From the NCBI GenBank assembly GCA_003024785.1, contig PUQB01000090.1, positions 558,001 through 622,000 of the forward strand: 64,000 bases of DNA, written 5' to 3'. This stretch comes from Selaginella tamariscina (Eukaryota > Streptophyta > Lycopodiopsida > Selaginellales > Selaginellaceae). Below, one piece after another: positions 27,637-40,240 of this stretch; positions within the stretch are counted from its first letter, which is position 1, and each line of letters opens with the position of its first letter. Both the position numbers and the translations under genes were made by a program. A model generated the notes under the pieces. The model was not told where the DNA came from, searched no databases, and was given only the letters and a program-made list of their open reading frames with translations.

Positions 27637-27796
27637 TGTGAGAGTTCGGAATATAAAAATGTGTATATCCATTAGTTCAAAAACTCTAACTTATATACAA
27701 AAGTGAGTGGTCCAGATTGAATCCAATCCGATGGCTATCAAAATCCACTACACTAATAATAGTATGTGCACTGTAGCCGTACACGTGGATCTTACA
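27637..27796 (-). repeat. 5' LTR of element B
   Basis: The 160-bp partner of 23024-23182 begins TGTGAGAGTTCGGAATATAA and ends GTACACGTGGATCTTACA on the + strand. The internal sequence next to it, read on the minus strand, is TTGGTGGAAGTGAGG, the expected place of a primer-binding site. I could not match it to a tRNA with certainty. Confidence 0.85.
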
Positions 27797-27799
27797 AAC

Positions 27800-30280
27800 A
27801 CAAAGATTGACTATGGATTTAAACTCCAACAACCTTACAACATGGCAAAAGGCATGTTTAGGGAATTGACCTAAATAAATGAACTTATCAGTGTAAAATT
27901 AGACAAAACATAGTAAATTTAATATAAACATTAAAGAAAGACTGTATTTTTATATATATATACACAAAAATTATTGATAAATATAAATTGTAAGAAATTG
28001 AAAATGTTCATTGCACAAATTACTATAAAATATTAAAAGACGTGTTCATATTCTTAAATTCACACTTAATTGAAACTCTTTTTGAAAAATTAAATGTATA
28101 TTATGTATTACATATACATATATATTGATTATCTAATTACATTTTATTTCTCATAAATGATACCTTAAATTTTATGAATACATTCAATATTAACATTTAA
28201 ATAATTATAAATTTAAAACTATTTTTTAAATGTGAAACATAAATCAAGCTTAGTATAATAAAGATGGAAAGGCTTGATGAAATATATTTACCTAATTGAA
28301 TTAATTTAAATTTTATTTAAACATTATAATAAGAAAATTAAAATATCTTACTAACATTTTATTATTAATGTTAAATAACAACATTGAAGTATTTTTTAAA
28401 GATAGATCTTAGTTATTAATTATTTCAACATTTAAACTAAGAAATTTAAGGGGATTTAGATATGACTTATAATATAATTTAATTTTTTCATCTTAAACTT
28501 TATTTATAAATGTTAATCATTTTATATAATAAGTTTATTATGTGTCTTATGTCTATCATGAACTAAAATCTTATTGGATAGCCATCCTAAATTATTTCAT
28601 TAATAACCATTCTAAATCGCCTTAGTAACCGTCACATTAAATTCTATTCTCTAACAGTTGTCCTAAATCATTTAATCAATGATCATACTAAATCATTTAA
28701 TCAATGATCATCCTAAATTTTATTCAATAGCTATCTTAATTCACCTCATCAACAAAATTTTATTTAAACGACCATTCTAAATCTTAAATATGTTTATTAA
28801 TAATATTTTAAATCCTATTCAACAACCACCTTAAGTTATCTTAAACTTTTTAAGAGTATTACATAATAATAACTTGAGAGAGAACATACATAATAATTTA
28901 AGATAATTATTGAGAAAAGTTATTACATACACATAATATTTAAATATGAGAAATAAAGAAATTTTACGTGTTATTACGTACACATAATAACTTAAAAAGA
29001 AAAAAAAAGTTATCACATATATATATAAAACTTAGAGAGAGAAATTTATTTGTGTTACTTTATACTAACTTAATTCACTAAGGTAAGGTTAAGGGTCATT
29101 TAATACTTAAGTGTAAATTTAGGAAATTAAGAGTTTAACTTAGAAATAAATTCACCAAGTTAATAATAACAACTCAATTAAGAGTCATTAAATACTTAAG
29201 TATAAGCATAAGGATAAATTCATCAAATTAAAAAATAACAACTCAATTAAGGATTAAGATTAGGAATAAATTTGGATAATAACTTGGTTAAGAGTTCAAG
29301 TTCATTAATTATTAAATTATTATGAAATAATTAGGCTCAATGGTTATGTGGATTAGTAAGTAAATAAGAATAATTTTTGATCTATATTATAAGGGGATTG
29401 AACAATAATACAATATGTTAAGGTAATTAATTATATTTTAATATTAATTTTTTTTAAGGAATAATAATAATCTTACAAATAACAAATGTAGAGTAAATAA
29501 GACTATAAACATACACCTTAAAATTATTTGTTAAGATTAATCACCATAGATGTGTGTGTGATATTCTCAAACAAAAATATAACGTTAAAAGTATGAGTAT
29601 TTATATATATTCTTTATATTTATATATAATTTTTAAAAATAATATAGTATTATGAAATTTTAATATTTTATGTTAAACTAATATTTAAAGTTAGAATTAC
29701 TATGAAGTATGCTATTACAACATAAATACACATTAAAAATATATACATCTTATGTTTATTGTTAAATGATTAGATAAAACATGTTAATATATAAATTTTT
29801 TAAGGAAAATGCATGGATAAAAATATATTTAAAAAATTTATTATTATATATATTTGACACCTTATATTATCATAAAAATAAATATAAAATATTATTTAAC
29901 AATCCAATTAATACATAATTCTATATCCATAGTACATATTCATAAATTTGACACTTTCCATAGTCTCATATTTATTAAAATAAATTAAATAATGTCTAAT
30001 AAATACTGCAAACATATTCCAGTGATTTACATTAATTACATATATTTACATATAAGAAAAAATAAATTAACAATACATATTTTAATTTAAATAATACTAA
30101 ATAACTAATTAATAATATATCAAATTCATAAATTAGAATATGTACATCAATTTATGAGGTTTTCAAAATATCTTTAATATATTTTTAAATTAAGAATAAA
30201 GAATTGTAAAAATATTCTTAACTTAGTGTTTTGGTATATAAAAAAGTTTGACCCAAATTTTTACAAGAAAAGTCATCACC
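27800..30280. repeat. AT-rich DNA with degenerate minisatellites
   Basis: At about 28560-28830 a unit of roughly 24-40 bases built from 'catcctaaattatttcat', 'accattctaaatc' and 'atcatcctaaat' recurs about nine times with drift. At about 29085-29300 a second loose repeat uses 'attaaatacttaagtata' and 'aacaactcaattaag'. No gene is visible; open frames here only reflect the A+T content. Confidence 0.6.
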
Positions 30281-30904
30281 CTATTGTGAACAATGTTAAG
30301 TTTTCAAGATGATCCTAAGAATTCGACTTAAATGCTCAAAGTTCTATTCTAAGTCCTTTAAAATGATTATCCTATGATCTTAAAGGATAATCCAAATAAA
30401 CTTTAGGATTCTAAATAAGCTCATACCTTAACATCATTAAGGAAATGTGCTTTACACATACCCTCGTGAGATATAGTTAAGACATCGTCACTTACCCTTT
30501 GAAGAATCACCTTTATCCGGGAGTACAACCCCTTTAAAGCAACAAGAGGTACTTTAAGCCACGACTAACTCATAAGGGTTTTGAATGGCTAAGTCATACC
30601 CTAGACCTAGGGCTAGTAATTAATAAGGACACGAGTGTGCACCGTAAGCAAACACGAGTGTTTTACTAAGCAAACTTTTTAAGGATAACCCTAAGTATAT
30701 TACCTTGCGAGTGTTTCATGAAAAGGCTCCTACTAAAGAGCTTAGGTTGTTCAACGCTTAAATCCCAAATAGAACACCCCTTAACCAAGTGTGCCAAAGC
30801 ACATCTAGTTACAAGACTTAACCTACCTTGAGTTGATACATAAAGCTTAGCACTCTTGTGTGAGCACAAACATGCATGTTTGTTATAATATCCAACCCCT
30901 TAGG
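30280..30904 (-). repeat. Dispersed repeat R1, copy 2, left part
   Basis: The complement of this block matches about 7210-7850 of R1 copy 1. It stops at the border of element A. The missing remainder continues at 37125, so element A inserted into R1. Confidence 0.75.
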
Positions 30905-31291
30905 TAAAGGCTTGAACTCAAGAACAAGGCAAGAGCAAGAACAAGACAAGAACAAGGAACAAGACAAGAATGATCGTAGAATGACTGGTGTTGATAGTAA
31001 CTGATTGTACAAATTAGGTCGGAGCTTTTATACTCACAACTCCAAGCTAATCTGGTCATGAGTCTAATATGGTCATGAGCTAAAAATAGTGACCCTTATC
31101 CTTTAGGCATATCCTGTAGTATATCCTATAGGCATATCCTGTAGGATATCTGTAGGAATATCCTGTAGGCATATCCTGTAGGTATATCCTATAGGCATAT
31201 CCTGTAGGAATATCCTGCAGGCATATCCTGTAGGTATATCCTATAGGCATATCCTGTAACTCGTATCCTGTATCCTGTATCGGTCGTGACA
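30905..31291 (-). repeat. 3' LTR of element A with CCTGTA-based tandem array
   Basis: The minus-strand start is TGTCACGACCG at 31291. The part at about 31100-31280 consists of some 15 units of about 11-12 bases of the type TATCCTGTAGGC with A/G variants. The same array is present in the other LTR (36930-37100) with different unit counts. The outermost end near 30905 is less certain because it does not show a clear TG. Confidence 0.85.
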
Positions 31292-31329
31292 GCACCTCCT
31301 CCCTAAGGACGAGTTCCACGAGTCTTGGG

Positions 31330-34300
31330 ACCTGGTTTAGCAGGATAACGCCGATGGAAAGCAGCAACTTTGGAAGAAGCATGGAGTAAGTTGGATGCAG
31401 GTTCCCAAGTGCGATCGGTAGGCAAATAACCTTTCCAATCCACCAAGTATTGAAGTTGGCGGCGATGAAGACGAGAATCAAGGATGGCTGCAACTTCATA
31501 CTCAGGTTCACCGTCAATGACCACAGGAGGGGAGGAGAAGAAGCACGACCAAGAAGAGAAGAAGGATGATACGGCTCCAACAAAGAAGTGTGAAACACAG
31601 GATGAAGTTTCACCGTAGATGGTAACTCGAGTCGGAAAGCTACAGGATTGACCTCAGCCGCAATCCTGTAAGGGCCCAATCGTTGAAAATCCAACTTAGA
31701 AGAAGGCCTGTTGGTGCGAATATGCCGACGAAGAAGCCACACGAGATCACCAATCTTGTATGTAGGTGCCGGTTGACGATGAGCATCAGCATAATGCTTG
31801 TACCGTTCCTGTGCCTGCTGAAGATGAACCCGGAGATCCTCATGTACCTGACGAAGATGCTGGAGACGATCCTGTACTGCAGGAGCAGAAGAAGGAGAAG
31901 CAGGAGGAGCAAAGTCAAAACGTGGATGGTAGCCTGTAAGAGCAAAGAAAGGTGTCTGGCCTGTAGATGCGTGAACGGAGTTGTTGTAGGCAAACTCCGC
32001 CATTGGAAGAAGGTCCAACCAGTTGTCCTGTTGGTAACTGATGAAGCAGCGAAGATATTGCTCCAAGGTCTGAATCGTGCGTTCTGACTGCCCATCAGTT
32101 TGTGGATGGTATCCTGAAGAAAGGTCCGCTTTAACCTGTAGACTCCGGAGAAGTTCTCGCCAAAACTTGGACATGAATTGTGGGCCTCGATCAGAAACAA
32201 TGCTCTCAGGAAGACCATGATGTCGGAATACTTGCGGATCACCAACTCAGCAGTTGTCTGGCCTGTAGCAGTCTTGTGACATGGTAGGAAATGAGCTTGT
32301 TTGGTGAAACGGTCAACCACGACAAGAACTGCATCAAATCCACGAGAAGGAGGAAGATCTGTGAGGAAATCCATAGAAATGGATCTCCAAGGAGCAGAAG
32401 GAACAGGAAGAGGACGAAGAAGACCAGAGGGCGCGTGACGAGGCATCTTCGACCTATTGCAGGTGTCACAACTCCGTACAAACTTGTCCACAAAACCTCG
32501 CAACCCAGGCCACCAATAGTTGCGAGTCACCAACTCAACTGTCTTGGCCACACCAAAATGTCCTGTAGCCGGGGTATCATGACAATCCTGTACCACACGA
32601 GTCCTGCAAACACCAACAGGAACATACAGGAGACCTTCCCGATACAGGAGTCCGTCCTGTATGGTAAACAACTTGTAGTCTGTACGGGAACTGGAGGAAG
32701 AGGAACTTGCGATGTCAGGACTAATGTGTGAAAACACATTCCTTGCCAAGTCGTCTGTAGCCAACTGCAAACGGATGTCCTGTAGGAGTGTGGAATCTGC
32801 TGGAGCCTGATGAACTTGTAGTGCTGCAAGCCGAAGTCGATCAGGACCCAACAACACTTGCTTTTGACAGTCATATGCAGGATCGCCCGGGGTCGGTGCA
32901 AGGTAAGAGCGCCTAGACAATGCATCCGCCTTGCCATTTCGAAAACCAGGCCTGTAGATGATGACGAAATCAAAACGTGATAGGAACTCCGCCCACCTAG
33001 CCTGTCGCCGACTGAGAACTCGAGCCGTTTGAAAATACTCCAGGTTCTTGTGATCCGTAAGAACTTGTACAGGATGCGCAGCACCTTCCAGGAAATGCCG
33101 CCACTCCTCGAACGAATCCACAATGGCCTTGAGTTCCTTGTCATGAATCTCGTAATTGATCTCCGCCGAAAGGAACTTACGAGAGTGAAAAAGCTACAGG
33201 ATGAAGCAACTTATCTTCTCCAACTTGTGATAGAACAGATCCTACTGCAAAATCCGAGGCATCTGCTTCAACGAAGAAGGGACGAGAAGGATCAGGATGT
33301 GCTAAAATCGGAGCTGTCGTGAAGATGTTCTTGAGTGTTGTGAATGCATGTTCTGCCTTGTCGGACCAAGAGAACACTCCTGTGCGCTTGGTGAGTTCCG
33401 TGAGTGGAAGTACACGCTTGGAGAAGTCCTGTATGAAACGCCTGTAGAAGTTTGCAAAGCCAAGGAAACATTGTACATCTCGTACAGACTTGGGCCTCTC
33501 CCACTCCGCGATAGTCTTCACCTTGTGCATGTCCATGGAAACGCCAGCAGGAGAACGATGTAGCCCAAGAACTCTACAGTATCCCTGTCGAAGAAACACT
33601 TCTCCAACTTCGCATACAGGCCATGCTCGCGAAGCCTCTGTAAGACTAGTCGTACATGCTTGTCATGAGCCGCCTGGTCCTTGGAGAAAATCAAAATGTC
33701 ATCGAGGTAGATTACCACAAACTGGTCCAAGAAGTCACGAAAGATGTCGTTCACCATGTGTTGGAACACGGCTGGGGCATTGGTAAGTCCGAAAGGCATC
33801 ACCGTATACTCGAAGTGTCCATACCTTGTACGAAAGGCAGTCTTCCACTCATCGCCTGGACGAATCCGTACAAGATTGTAAGCCCCTCGTAAGTCAATCT
33901 TCGTGAACACTTTTGCTCCTTGCAGCCGATCGAGAAGTTCCGGGATCAATGGCAACGGGTACCGGTTCCGAATGGTGACTTGATTCAAACCTCTGTAGTC
34001 CACAACCAAACGTAAACTCCCATCTTTCTTCTTGACAAAGAAGATAGGTGCTCCTGCAGGGGACTTTGAGTGACGAATGAAGCCGGATGCCAAGTTTTCC
34101 TCGATGTACTGACGAAGAACCTCCAATTCTGTAGGTGACAGTGCATAAATCGGTCCGAACGGTGGAGTCTTTCCTTCCACAAGATCGATAGGACAGTCGT
34201 AGGACCTGTGAACAGGAAGAACTGCAGCCTTGTGCTTGTCAAAAACGTTCTGAAAGGAGTGATACTTGGATGGCAGGGAAGAAGGAGGAGAAGAAGAAGA

Positions 34301-35168
34301 ACAGGAGAAGGAGATTGAAAAACAGGGGAATCAGATACAGGAAAGGTAGAAGAGGACGTAGGAGTTACTTGGAAGGCAAAAAGATGAAAAGGAGCAGGAT
34401 CAGTGGCAAGTTCATGCATGGTAGTGGTAAGAACTCGAAGAGGAGAAGGAGGGAGCTGTGATTGAAAAAGAGGAAGGATCTTGGGGGGTGGAACAAAGAA
34501 AGTAATGAAAAGGCAGGATTGGGAGAAACATGTGTGGATGTTGACAAGTGTACAGGATTGGAAGAATCCTGTACAGAAGTCCGTGGATGCACAGGAGTGA
34601 GGAGAACTTGTGAGTGTGCTGACGAACCAATAGGAGGTGGATCCTGTCGAGGAGGAGTCTTCAACACTGATACAGGAACAGGCACGGTCAATCCTGTAGC
34701 TTGTACTGCCTCAGACACTAAGGATGTATTCTGCACACAGGAAGGTACAGGATTGGTCCTGGTTGCCGGAGAGGAAAACGTGAACGTCCTAGACCTCCAG
34801 TTGATCTGAGGATTTGCAACAACGAACCATGGCATGCCCAAAATGATGGGAGTCGACCGAGTCTTGATCAAGTTGAAGGAAATTGAACAGTTGAATGCGC
34901 CATGACTGCAAGAGAGAGGTTTGGTAGCATGGGTAACTGCGCCAGAAGCAATCAGACGACCATCGGCCACCTCTACAGGAACTGCACGCTTCAACTTCAC
35001 CATCGGAATGCCATGTTGAGTTGCAAAAGTGTCATCCATGAAGCATGCATTTGCACCAGTGTCTAACAGGGCAAACTCCTTGAGCTCTCGATTATTGAGA
35101 TGAATGTGTGGAAACTTGAGTGATGGAATGGTATGAGCAGCACCAATGGAGCCTGCACCTACGTCCAA
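31330..35168 (-). pseudogene. Protease-polymerase region of element A (PR, RT, RNase H, INT, chromodomain)
   Basis: In order on the minus strand there is an aspartic protease (FALLDTGANACFMDD near 35060) and reverse transcriptase ([19 protein letters not shown] near 33970 and YLDDILIFS near 33690). RNase H follows (FVEADASDFAVGSVLSQVG near 33240). Integrase carries an HHCC zinc finger ([15 protein letters not shown]...CDTCNRSK near 32480-32560) and core motifs ([20 protein letters not shown] near 32350, [20 protein letters not shown] near 32100). A C-terminal chromodomain lies at 31330-31524. The order PR-RT-RH-INT is that of Ty3/gypsy. A few interruptions divide the region. The final frame runs on through the polypurine tract into the LTR repeats, giving a short repetitive peptide tail. 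Confidence 0.9.
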
Positions 35169-35179
35169 CTTCGTGGCTC

Positions 35180-36157
35180 CTAAACGAAGTGAACATTGAA
35201 GTTTTCCGACTGAACTTCAGCTTCAACTTCACGCGTCTTGAACTTCCTGGCTTTAATAGGACATTCCGCCGCCTTGTGTCCTGCTTCACCACAATACAAA
35301 CATAGATTCTCACTGCGGCGACGTTGCTTCTCAGCAGCGGAAAGTGGGCCACGCTTGTATTTCTCAACCTCCATAGGAACTACTCCAGAAGGTGTCGCAG
35401 AAGTATGTACCACAGCTGCAGGATTGGTTTGCAGGAACTGCTGACGGGATTTTTCCTGACGACGCTCGAACAAGCGGTTGTCGCAGCGAACGGCCTGTTG
35501 CATGATCTCCGCTAATGTTTGGGCATCCGGTAACGAAAGGAGAAGGTCCTTCACATCATCCCTCAACCCAAAACGGAAGTGTTCAATCAATGCAGTCTCG
35601 TCCCATGGAATGTTCGTGCAAAGTTGCTGAAATTCGGATGCATAAACGGAAGCTGGTCGAGATCCTTGTGTGAGCTTTCGTAACTTCGTGCATGCGGAAC
35701 GGTACTTATCGGGATCTCCAAAGCAAGCTTCAAAGGCAGCCACGAAACCTTCAAAGTCTTCCATCAATGGGTCGTCACGTTCCAGCAAAGGGGCAACCCA
35801 AGCCCGTGGAGATCCAACTAGTAGGGATGCCAAAAGGCCAACCTTTTGTGCATCAGTCGAGTAGCGGCGTGGTTGCATGCGGATCAAAAGCCTAATCTGA
35901 TTCAGGAACCCTTGGAAATCGGCACGATTGCCATTGAACTTTTCTGGCATGCTAATCTTCGGCTCCGAAGAAGTGTTCGATGTAGAGGAAATCACGGATG
36001 CTTGAGAGAGAGCCTGTGCAGCAGCCTTGGAGGATGCATCAGCAGCTGCATGCGCCGCGTTGGTGGAACCTTGCAGATCTGTGACCACTTGGCGCAAAGT
36101 GGCTAGCTCATGAAGCAATATTTGGTGCTCGCGTTGAAATTGCTCAAAATCGGCCAT
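35180..36157 (-). CDS. gag region of element A
   Basis: A 325-codon frame starts MADFEQFQREHQILLHELAT. It contains a retrotransposon gag core (FQGFLNQIRLLIRMQP... through DVKDLLLSLPDAQTLAEIMQ, roughly residues 85-225) and a CCHC zinc knuckle (CLYCGEAGHKAAEC, about residues 285-300). It forms the capsid and nucleocapsid part of the element and lies just downstream of the 5' LTR and leader. Confidence 0.9.
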   Translation of the reverse strand: MADFEQFQREHQILLHELATLRQVVTDLQGSTNAAHAAADASSKAAAQALSQASVISSTSNTSSEPKISMPEKFNGNRADFQGFLNQIRLLIRMQPRRYSTDAQKVGLLASLLVGSPRAWVAPLLERDDPLMEDFEGFVAAFEACFGDPDKYRSACTKLRKLTQGSRPASVYASEFQQLCTNIPWDETALIEHFRFGLRDDVKDLLLSLPDAQTLAEIMQQAVRCDNRLFERRQEKSRQQFLQTNPAAVVHTSATPSGVVPMEVEKYKRGPLSAAEKQRRRSENLCLYCGEAGHKAAECPIKARKFKTREVEAEVQSENFNVHFV

Positions 36158-36295
36158 GATCTATGAAAGAAAAAAAAAAAGGAGAAAAACGAAGGAGAAG
36201 AATCAAGGAAAAAAAAGTAGCTGAAAATCGAAAAGCTATGAAAGAGTTACTATCAAACTGTCAAGCCACGACCAAGAGCAAGATAACAACAAGAA

Positions 36296-37119
36296 GGCTT
36301 GACTCAAGAACAAGGCAAGAGCAAGGAACAAGACAAGAATGATCGTAGAATGACTGGTGTTGATAGTAACTGATTGTACAACAATTAGGTCGGAGCTTTT
36401 ATACTCACAACTCCAAGCCATACTTGCATTCGAACGGGTACGATTAATAAAAGACGCTGTTTAAAACGCGCGTATAATACGGCGTTTAAAACGGCGTTTA
36501 AACACCAAGAATATTTAAAAAAAACCTAAAGAATATGCTTTCTTTTACTTAGGATTAGGGTTCATGTAAAATCAGGGTTCACGGGATCTGGAAGCGCTGA
36601 GGTAAGTCCGGGAAGGCAGCCATGCTGGAGTCTCATGTTATGAAACTGAGGCCGACATGGCGTGAGTCCATGGAAGTATGATATTATGTTACATGTTTGG
36701 ATGCAAGTATGATATTATGTTAAATTTTGTTTAGTAACAGTTAATTTTTTTTAATTATATTAAAATTGAAAATCATTATACCGGTTCGAAAAAAAGCTAA
36801 ACGGGTATTAAACATTCGATACCCGTTTGAATCCGGTTGCGTTGGAACATTCGGATGCAAGTATGCTCCAAGCTAATCTGGTCATGAGTCTAATATGGTC
36901 ATGAGCTAAAAATAGTGACCCTTATCCTTTAGGCATATCCTGTAGTATATCCTATAAGCATATCCTGTAGGAATATCCTGTAAGTATATTCTATAGGAAT
37001 ATCCTGTAGGTATATCCTGTAGGTATATCCTATAAGCATATCCTGTAGGAATATCCTACAGGCATATCCTGTAGGTATATTCTATAGGCATATCCTGTAT
37101 CTTGTATCGGGTCGTGACA
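36296..37119 (-). repeat. 5' LTR of element A, interrupted by a MITE
   Basis: The minus-strand start is TGTCACGACCC at 37119. Without the insertion at 36419-36865 and its extra 8-bp duplication it is about 370 bases, matching 30905-31291. Confidence 0.85.
36419..36865. mobile_element. hAT-type MITE inside the 5' LTR of element A
   Basis: The 447-bp insertion has inverted ends CATACTTGCATTCGAACG and, from the other side, CATACTTGCATCCGAATG. It is flanked by a perfect 8-bp duplication CTCCAAGC at 36411-36418 and 36866-36873, and the other LTR shows the uninterrupted site at about 31048-31055. An 8-bp duplication with short inverted ends fits hAT. It has no coding capacity. An internal direct repeat (AAGTATGATATTATGTTA near 36677 and 36708) is present. 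Confidence 0.9.
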
Positions 37120-37124
37120 TTAGG

Positions 37125-37490
37125 GACAAACTTATGACACAATCCCAAAGGGCGCACCTCAAGCGTTATATTATGTGTCGTCTAGCATAGTGTCACATTT
37201 TCATGTGGCATTTAGGACCCACGTTCATGGCACTTGGTGTAACTCTTGAATCAAAGGGGTTATGACATGGTAGCCCACATCGTGGGTGCCAACTCTAAAA
37301 CCTCTTTGGAATCTGGTAATAAAAACCCGTCAATTAAGATCTCACACTCACAGTTGAACAAAAGCATGAATGTGCCTTGCTTAGTTATGAGTTTACACCT
37401 AGATTGACGTGGAGGAAAAGGCTAGAAACATGCATTAACCTCTAACCTTGGAACGTGCATTGCAACAAGACTTTTCAGTCATGAATTCGC
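37125..37490 (-). repeat. Dispersed repeat R1, copy 2, right part
   Basis: The complement matches about 6850-7210 of copy 1. Examples are 'gccaactctaaaacctcttt' near 37289 and 'gaatgtgccttgcttagtta' near 37368 against 7030 and 6935. It resumes exactly where element A and its TTAGG target duplication end. Confidence 0.75.
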
Positions 37491-37499
37491 CATTTCAAA

Positions 37500-38720
37500 T
37501 ATGTATATCTTATACACATTCACATTTAGATATATATAATGTATATTATATAATATACATGTGTTTATATGTTTTTACATATCTTTTTTAAATATTTGAC
37601 GTAAGGTAATTATCATATATTTTTAAATTTTTAATAATTTCAATGAAATGAAGTATATTACATCATGTAATAATCCATTTATATTATAATATTTAAATTC
37701 TGTTTATATAATATTTTAGGTTGTAAGTTACCATTCCATCCCATCGTAAACCCGCAAAGGCTTGAAAAACTATATATTTTAACACGGTTATAATAAATTC
37801 TTATTACTATTACAACATCAAGAGATAATTAAGGTAATATTTATATTTTAAAAATAATTTTCAATCTTTTTTTTTTTTTAAAGTTGAATGTGACACAAAC
37901 ACACATTGCTATTGCTATTGCACACGAATTGAAAGTCTTAAATAAATTATTCTTTTAATATATTATAACGTTTAATATATAAATGTTTAATTAAAATTAA
38001 AACTAATTTATTTTATATTAAAAATAGTTAATATTAAATTATATTATAATATTAAATTTATTATATGCTAGTTATAAATTTTGCTCAATAAATTATTTTA
38101 TGAAATAAATCAAGAGATAAGATTTTGCTTTTGATTTTAAGTAGTATTAATTATATATTAAATTTAAAAAAAAAAACTTGTCAAAGTTTATTTAACAAAA
38201 ATTATCTCTTTAAAAGTTAATAGACTCACATATTAAACTTATAAAGTGTGCAAATCAAGGCCTTATTTATACTCCTCTCCTTTTGTGTTCCTGTTGGTTG
38301 CACTCAACAAAACCCCAAGACCAAACCCCAATATTTAAGAGTGTACACCATTTGGTATATGTCTATGTGCATTATAGCATGGTTGTTATATTGTATTTCT
38401 TCTTCAAGTGAGATGATTATAATATTAATATGTGAGATTTATATACGTTTTTTTTGGCTTAAGTATATGCAAATTTTTATACATCTTAGGTATATATAAG
38501 TATAATTGAAAGCATAAAATACATACTTTACATAATGATAATGATAATATGACAGGAAAGAATACGTTGATTTTAACCTTTCTTTTAATAGATTATGAAA
38601 ATTACAGGAATTTAATAGCGTGTATGCGATCCCCAGCACCAGACACTCTCTCTCACACACGTATTTATAATAAATTTGTATATTCATATACATAATATCA
38701 TGCATGATCCTTTAAATCGT
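37500..38720. other. Gene-free AT-rich DNA
   Basis: Only A+T-rich sequence and short low-complexity runs are seen. A 83-codon + frame at 38248-38499 has a hydrophobic start but otherwise AT-driven composition, so it is not called as a gene. Confidence 0.5.
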
Positions 38721-38728
38721 GTGTGTAT

Positions 38729-38817
38729 ATGATCGTAGACATACGGAATTGGAAGTGAGAGAAATTAGAGTTTTGACTCTAATTTCTCTCACTTCCAATC
38801 CGTATGTCTACGATCAT
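38729..38817. ncRNA. Near-perfect 42-bp hairpin, candidate small-RNA precursor or young foldback
   Basis: The left arm 38729-38771 and right arm 38776-38817 are complementary except for one bulged A. They are joined by a 4-base loop TTTG. Each arm contains GTAGACATACGG and TGGAAGTGAGAGAAATTAGAG. The structure is much more perfect than other inverted repeats in the window. It might give a dicer substrate if transcribed. I know of no miRNA family with this sequence, and a very young non-autonomous element or an inverted duplication are alternatives. Confidence 0.5.
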
Positions 38818-39599
38818 TTAATCACAGGAGCAACTGGAGCATATGTACATAAAGTAATAATAAGAACGTTAGTCAAAATTTTATCTAATAAATAATATAA
38901 ATTAATGGTTTTAAAATTAAAACAATATTAGGTTTTTAAAGGATGGCATTATGAAAGAAATAACATTAGACATAACTGAGTTTCATAAGTTATTGAAAAC
39001 TTTGCGGCTGACATACCTTACTAATATCTTACGGTCATCCATATCAGTCCTACATCAATAAATGAATTATAATTATATTACTTATTCATCCAGAGGGAAT
39101 AATGGAAGTATATGAGATCCTGCAAAGCCAAAACAAGAAACTAAAACGCAGTTGTAGGCAGAAAGAGAGTATTACAAATAGTTATAAATACAACTATAAT
39201 CCGAAACAAAATGCAACGGTATTGTCTAACCACCTATACAGCCCATTGCACACACTCAACACACATAAAGATACAACACTCACACACATTAAAACAAGTC
39301 CTCATATCTGTAAATTTGAGAGAGATTATAAGAACAACAACTGAACGATCGTGTATAAAGACATTAAAGGAACATAATTTACATATATAAACAATAACAA
39401 AACAATATAAATATAGCGGCATTTAGAAAATAGACCATAGACACACAGAGTCGAGAACATCCATAAGTATTCATACACACAAAAGTAACAAATGCACATA
39501 AGAAAATTATTTAAACATTGTATGTAGATGAAACAAAAAAAGCAAATTGTCAATATGTGGCCAGCCAGCACAGAAAACTCTCCAAACCCACTAACCTTT

Positions 39600-40184
<585 letters not shown>

Positions 40185-40240
40185 TCAACGGGGCATGCGA
40201 CCACCATGCAGCCCCTATTTTTAAACCAACCATCTTGAGC

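Larger units (their letters stand above)
23024..27796 (-). mobile_element. Old, broken Ty3/gypsy element (element B)
   Basis: Two short LTRs (TGTGAG...TTACA) bound an internal region whose coding remains lie on the minus strand. In 5' to 3' order there is gag with a CCHC-type knuckle (CCWACDEVGHTYRRC near 26740), a protease (LVDTGSSLSFISQ near 26600), reverse transcriptase and RNase H remains at about 24900-26100, and integrase remains at about 23500-24600, including an APSL-like zinc-binding region and SNPxxD-type core fragments. I judge about a dozen or more breaks. The LTRs differ at roughly 20 of about 160 positions by eye, so this insertion is much older than element A. A four-of-five-base match (CACAC/AACAC) flanks the ends as a possible target duplication. 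Confidence 0.85.
30905..37119 (-). mobile_element. Ty3/gypsy chromovirus (element A), young, near full length
   Basis: This LTR retrotransposon lies on the minus strand. It has a 5' LTR at 36296-37119 (enlarged by a MITE), gag, protease, reverse transcriptase, RNase H, integrase, a chromodomain, a polypurine tract (GGGAGGAGG, about 31295-31304) and a 3' LTR at 30905-31291. TTAGG occurs at 30900-30904 and 37120-37124 as a 5-bp target duplication inside repeat R1. Apart from the MITE and a few small indels the LTRs are nearly identical, so the insertion is recent compared with element B. The reading frames are mostly preserved, with roughly four or five interruptions, so the copy looks broken but close to whole. 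The chromodomain places it in the chromovirus branch; the clade within it I leave open. Confidence 0.93.

Noticed and set aside
31683-32087. Plus-strand frames of over 100 codons in element A
   Set aside because: They lie opposite the integrase-coding strand and have shadow composition.
38248-38499. 83-codon frame with a signal-peptide-like start
   Set aside because: It is rich in Ile, Tyr and Phe from A+T content, with no homologous features or splice partners.
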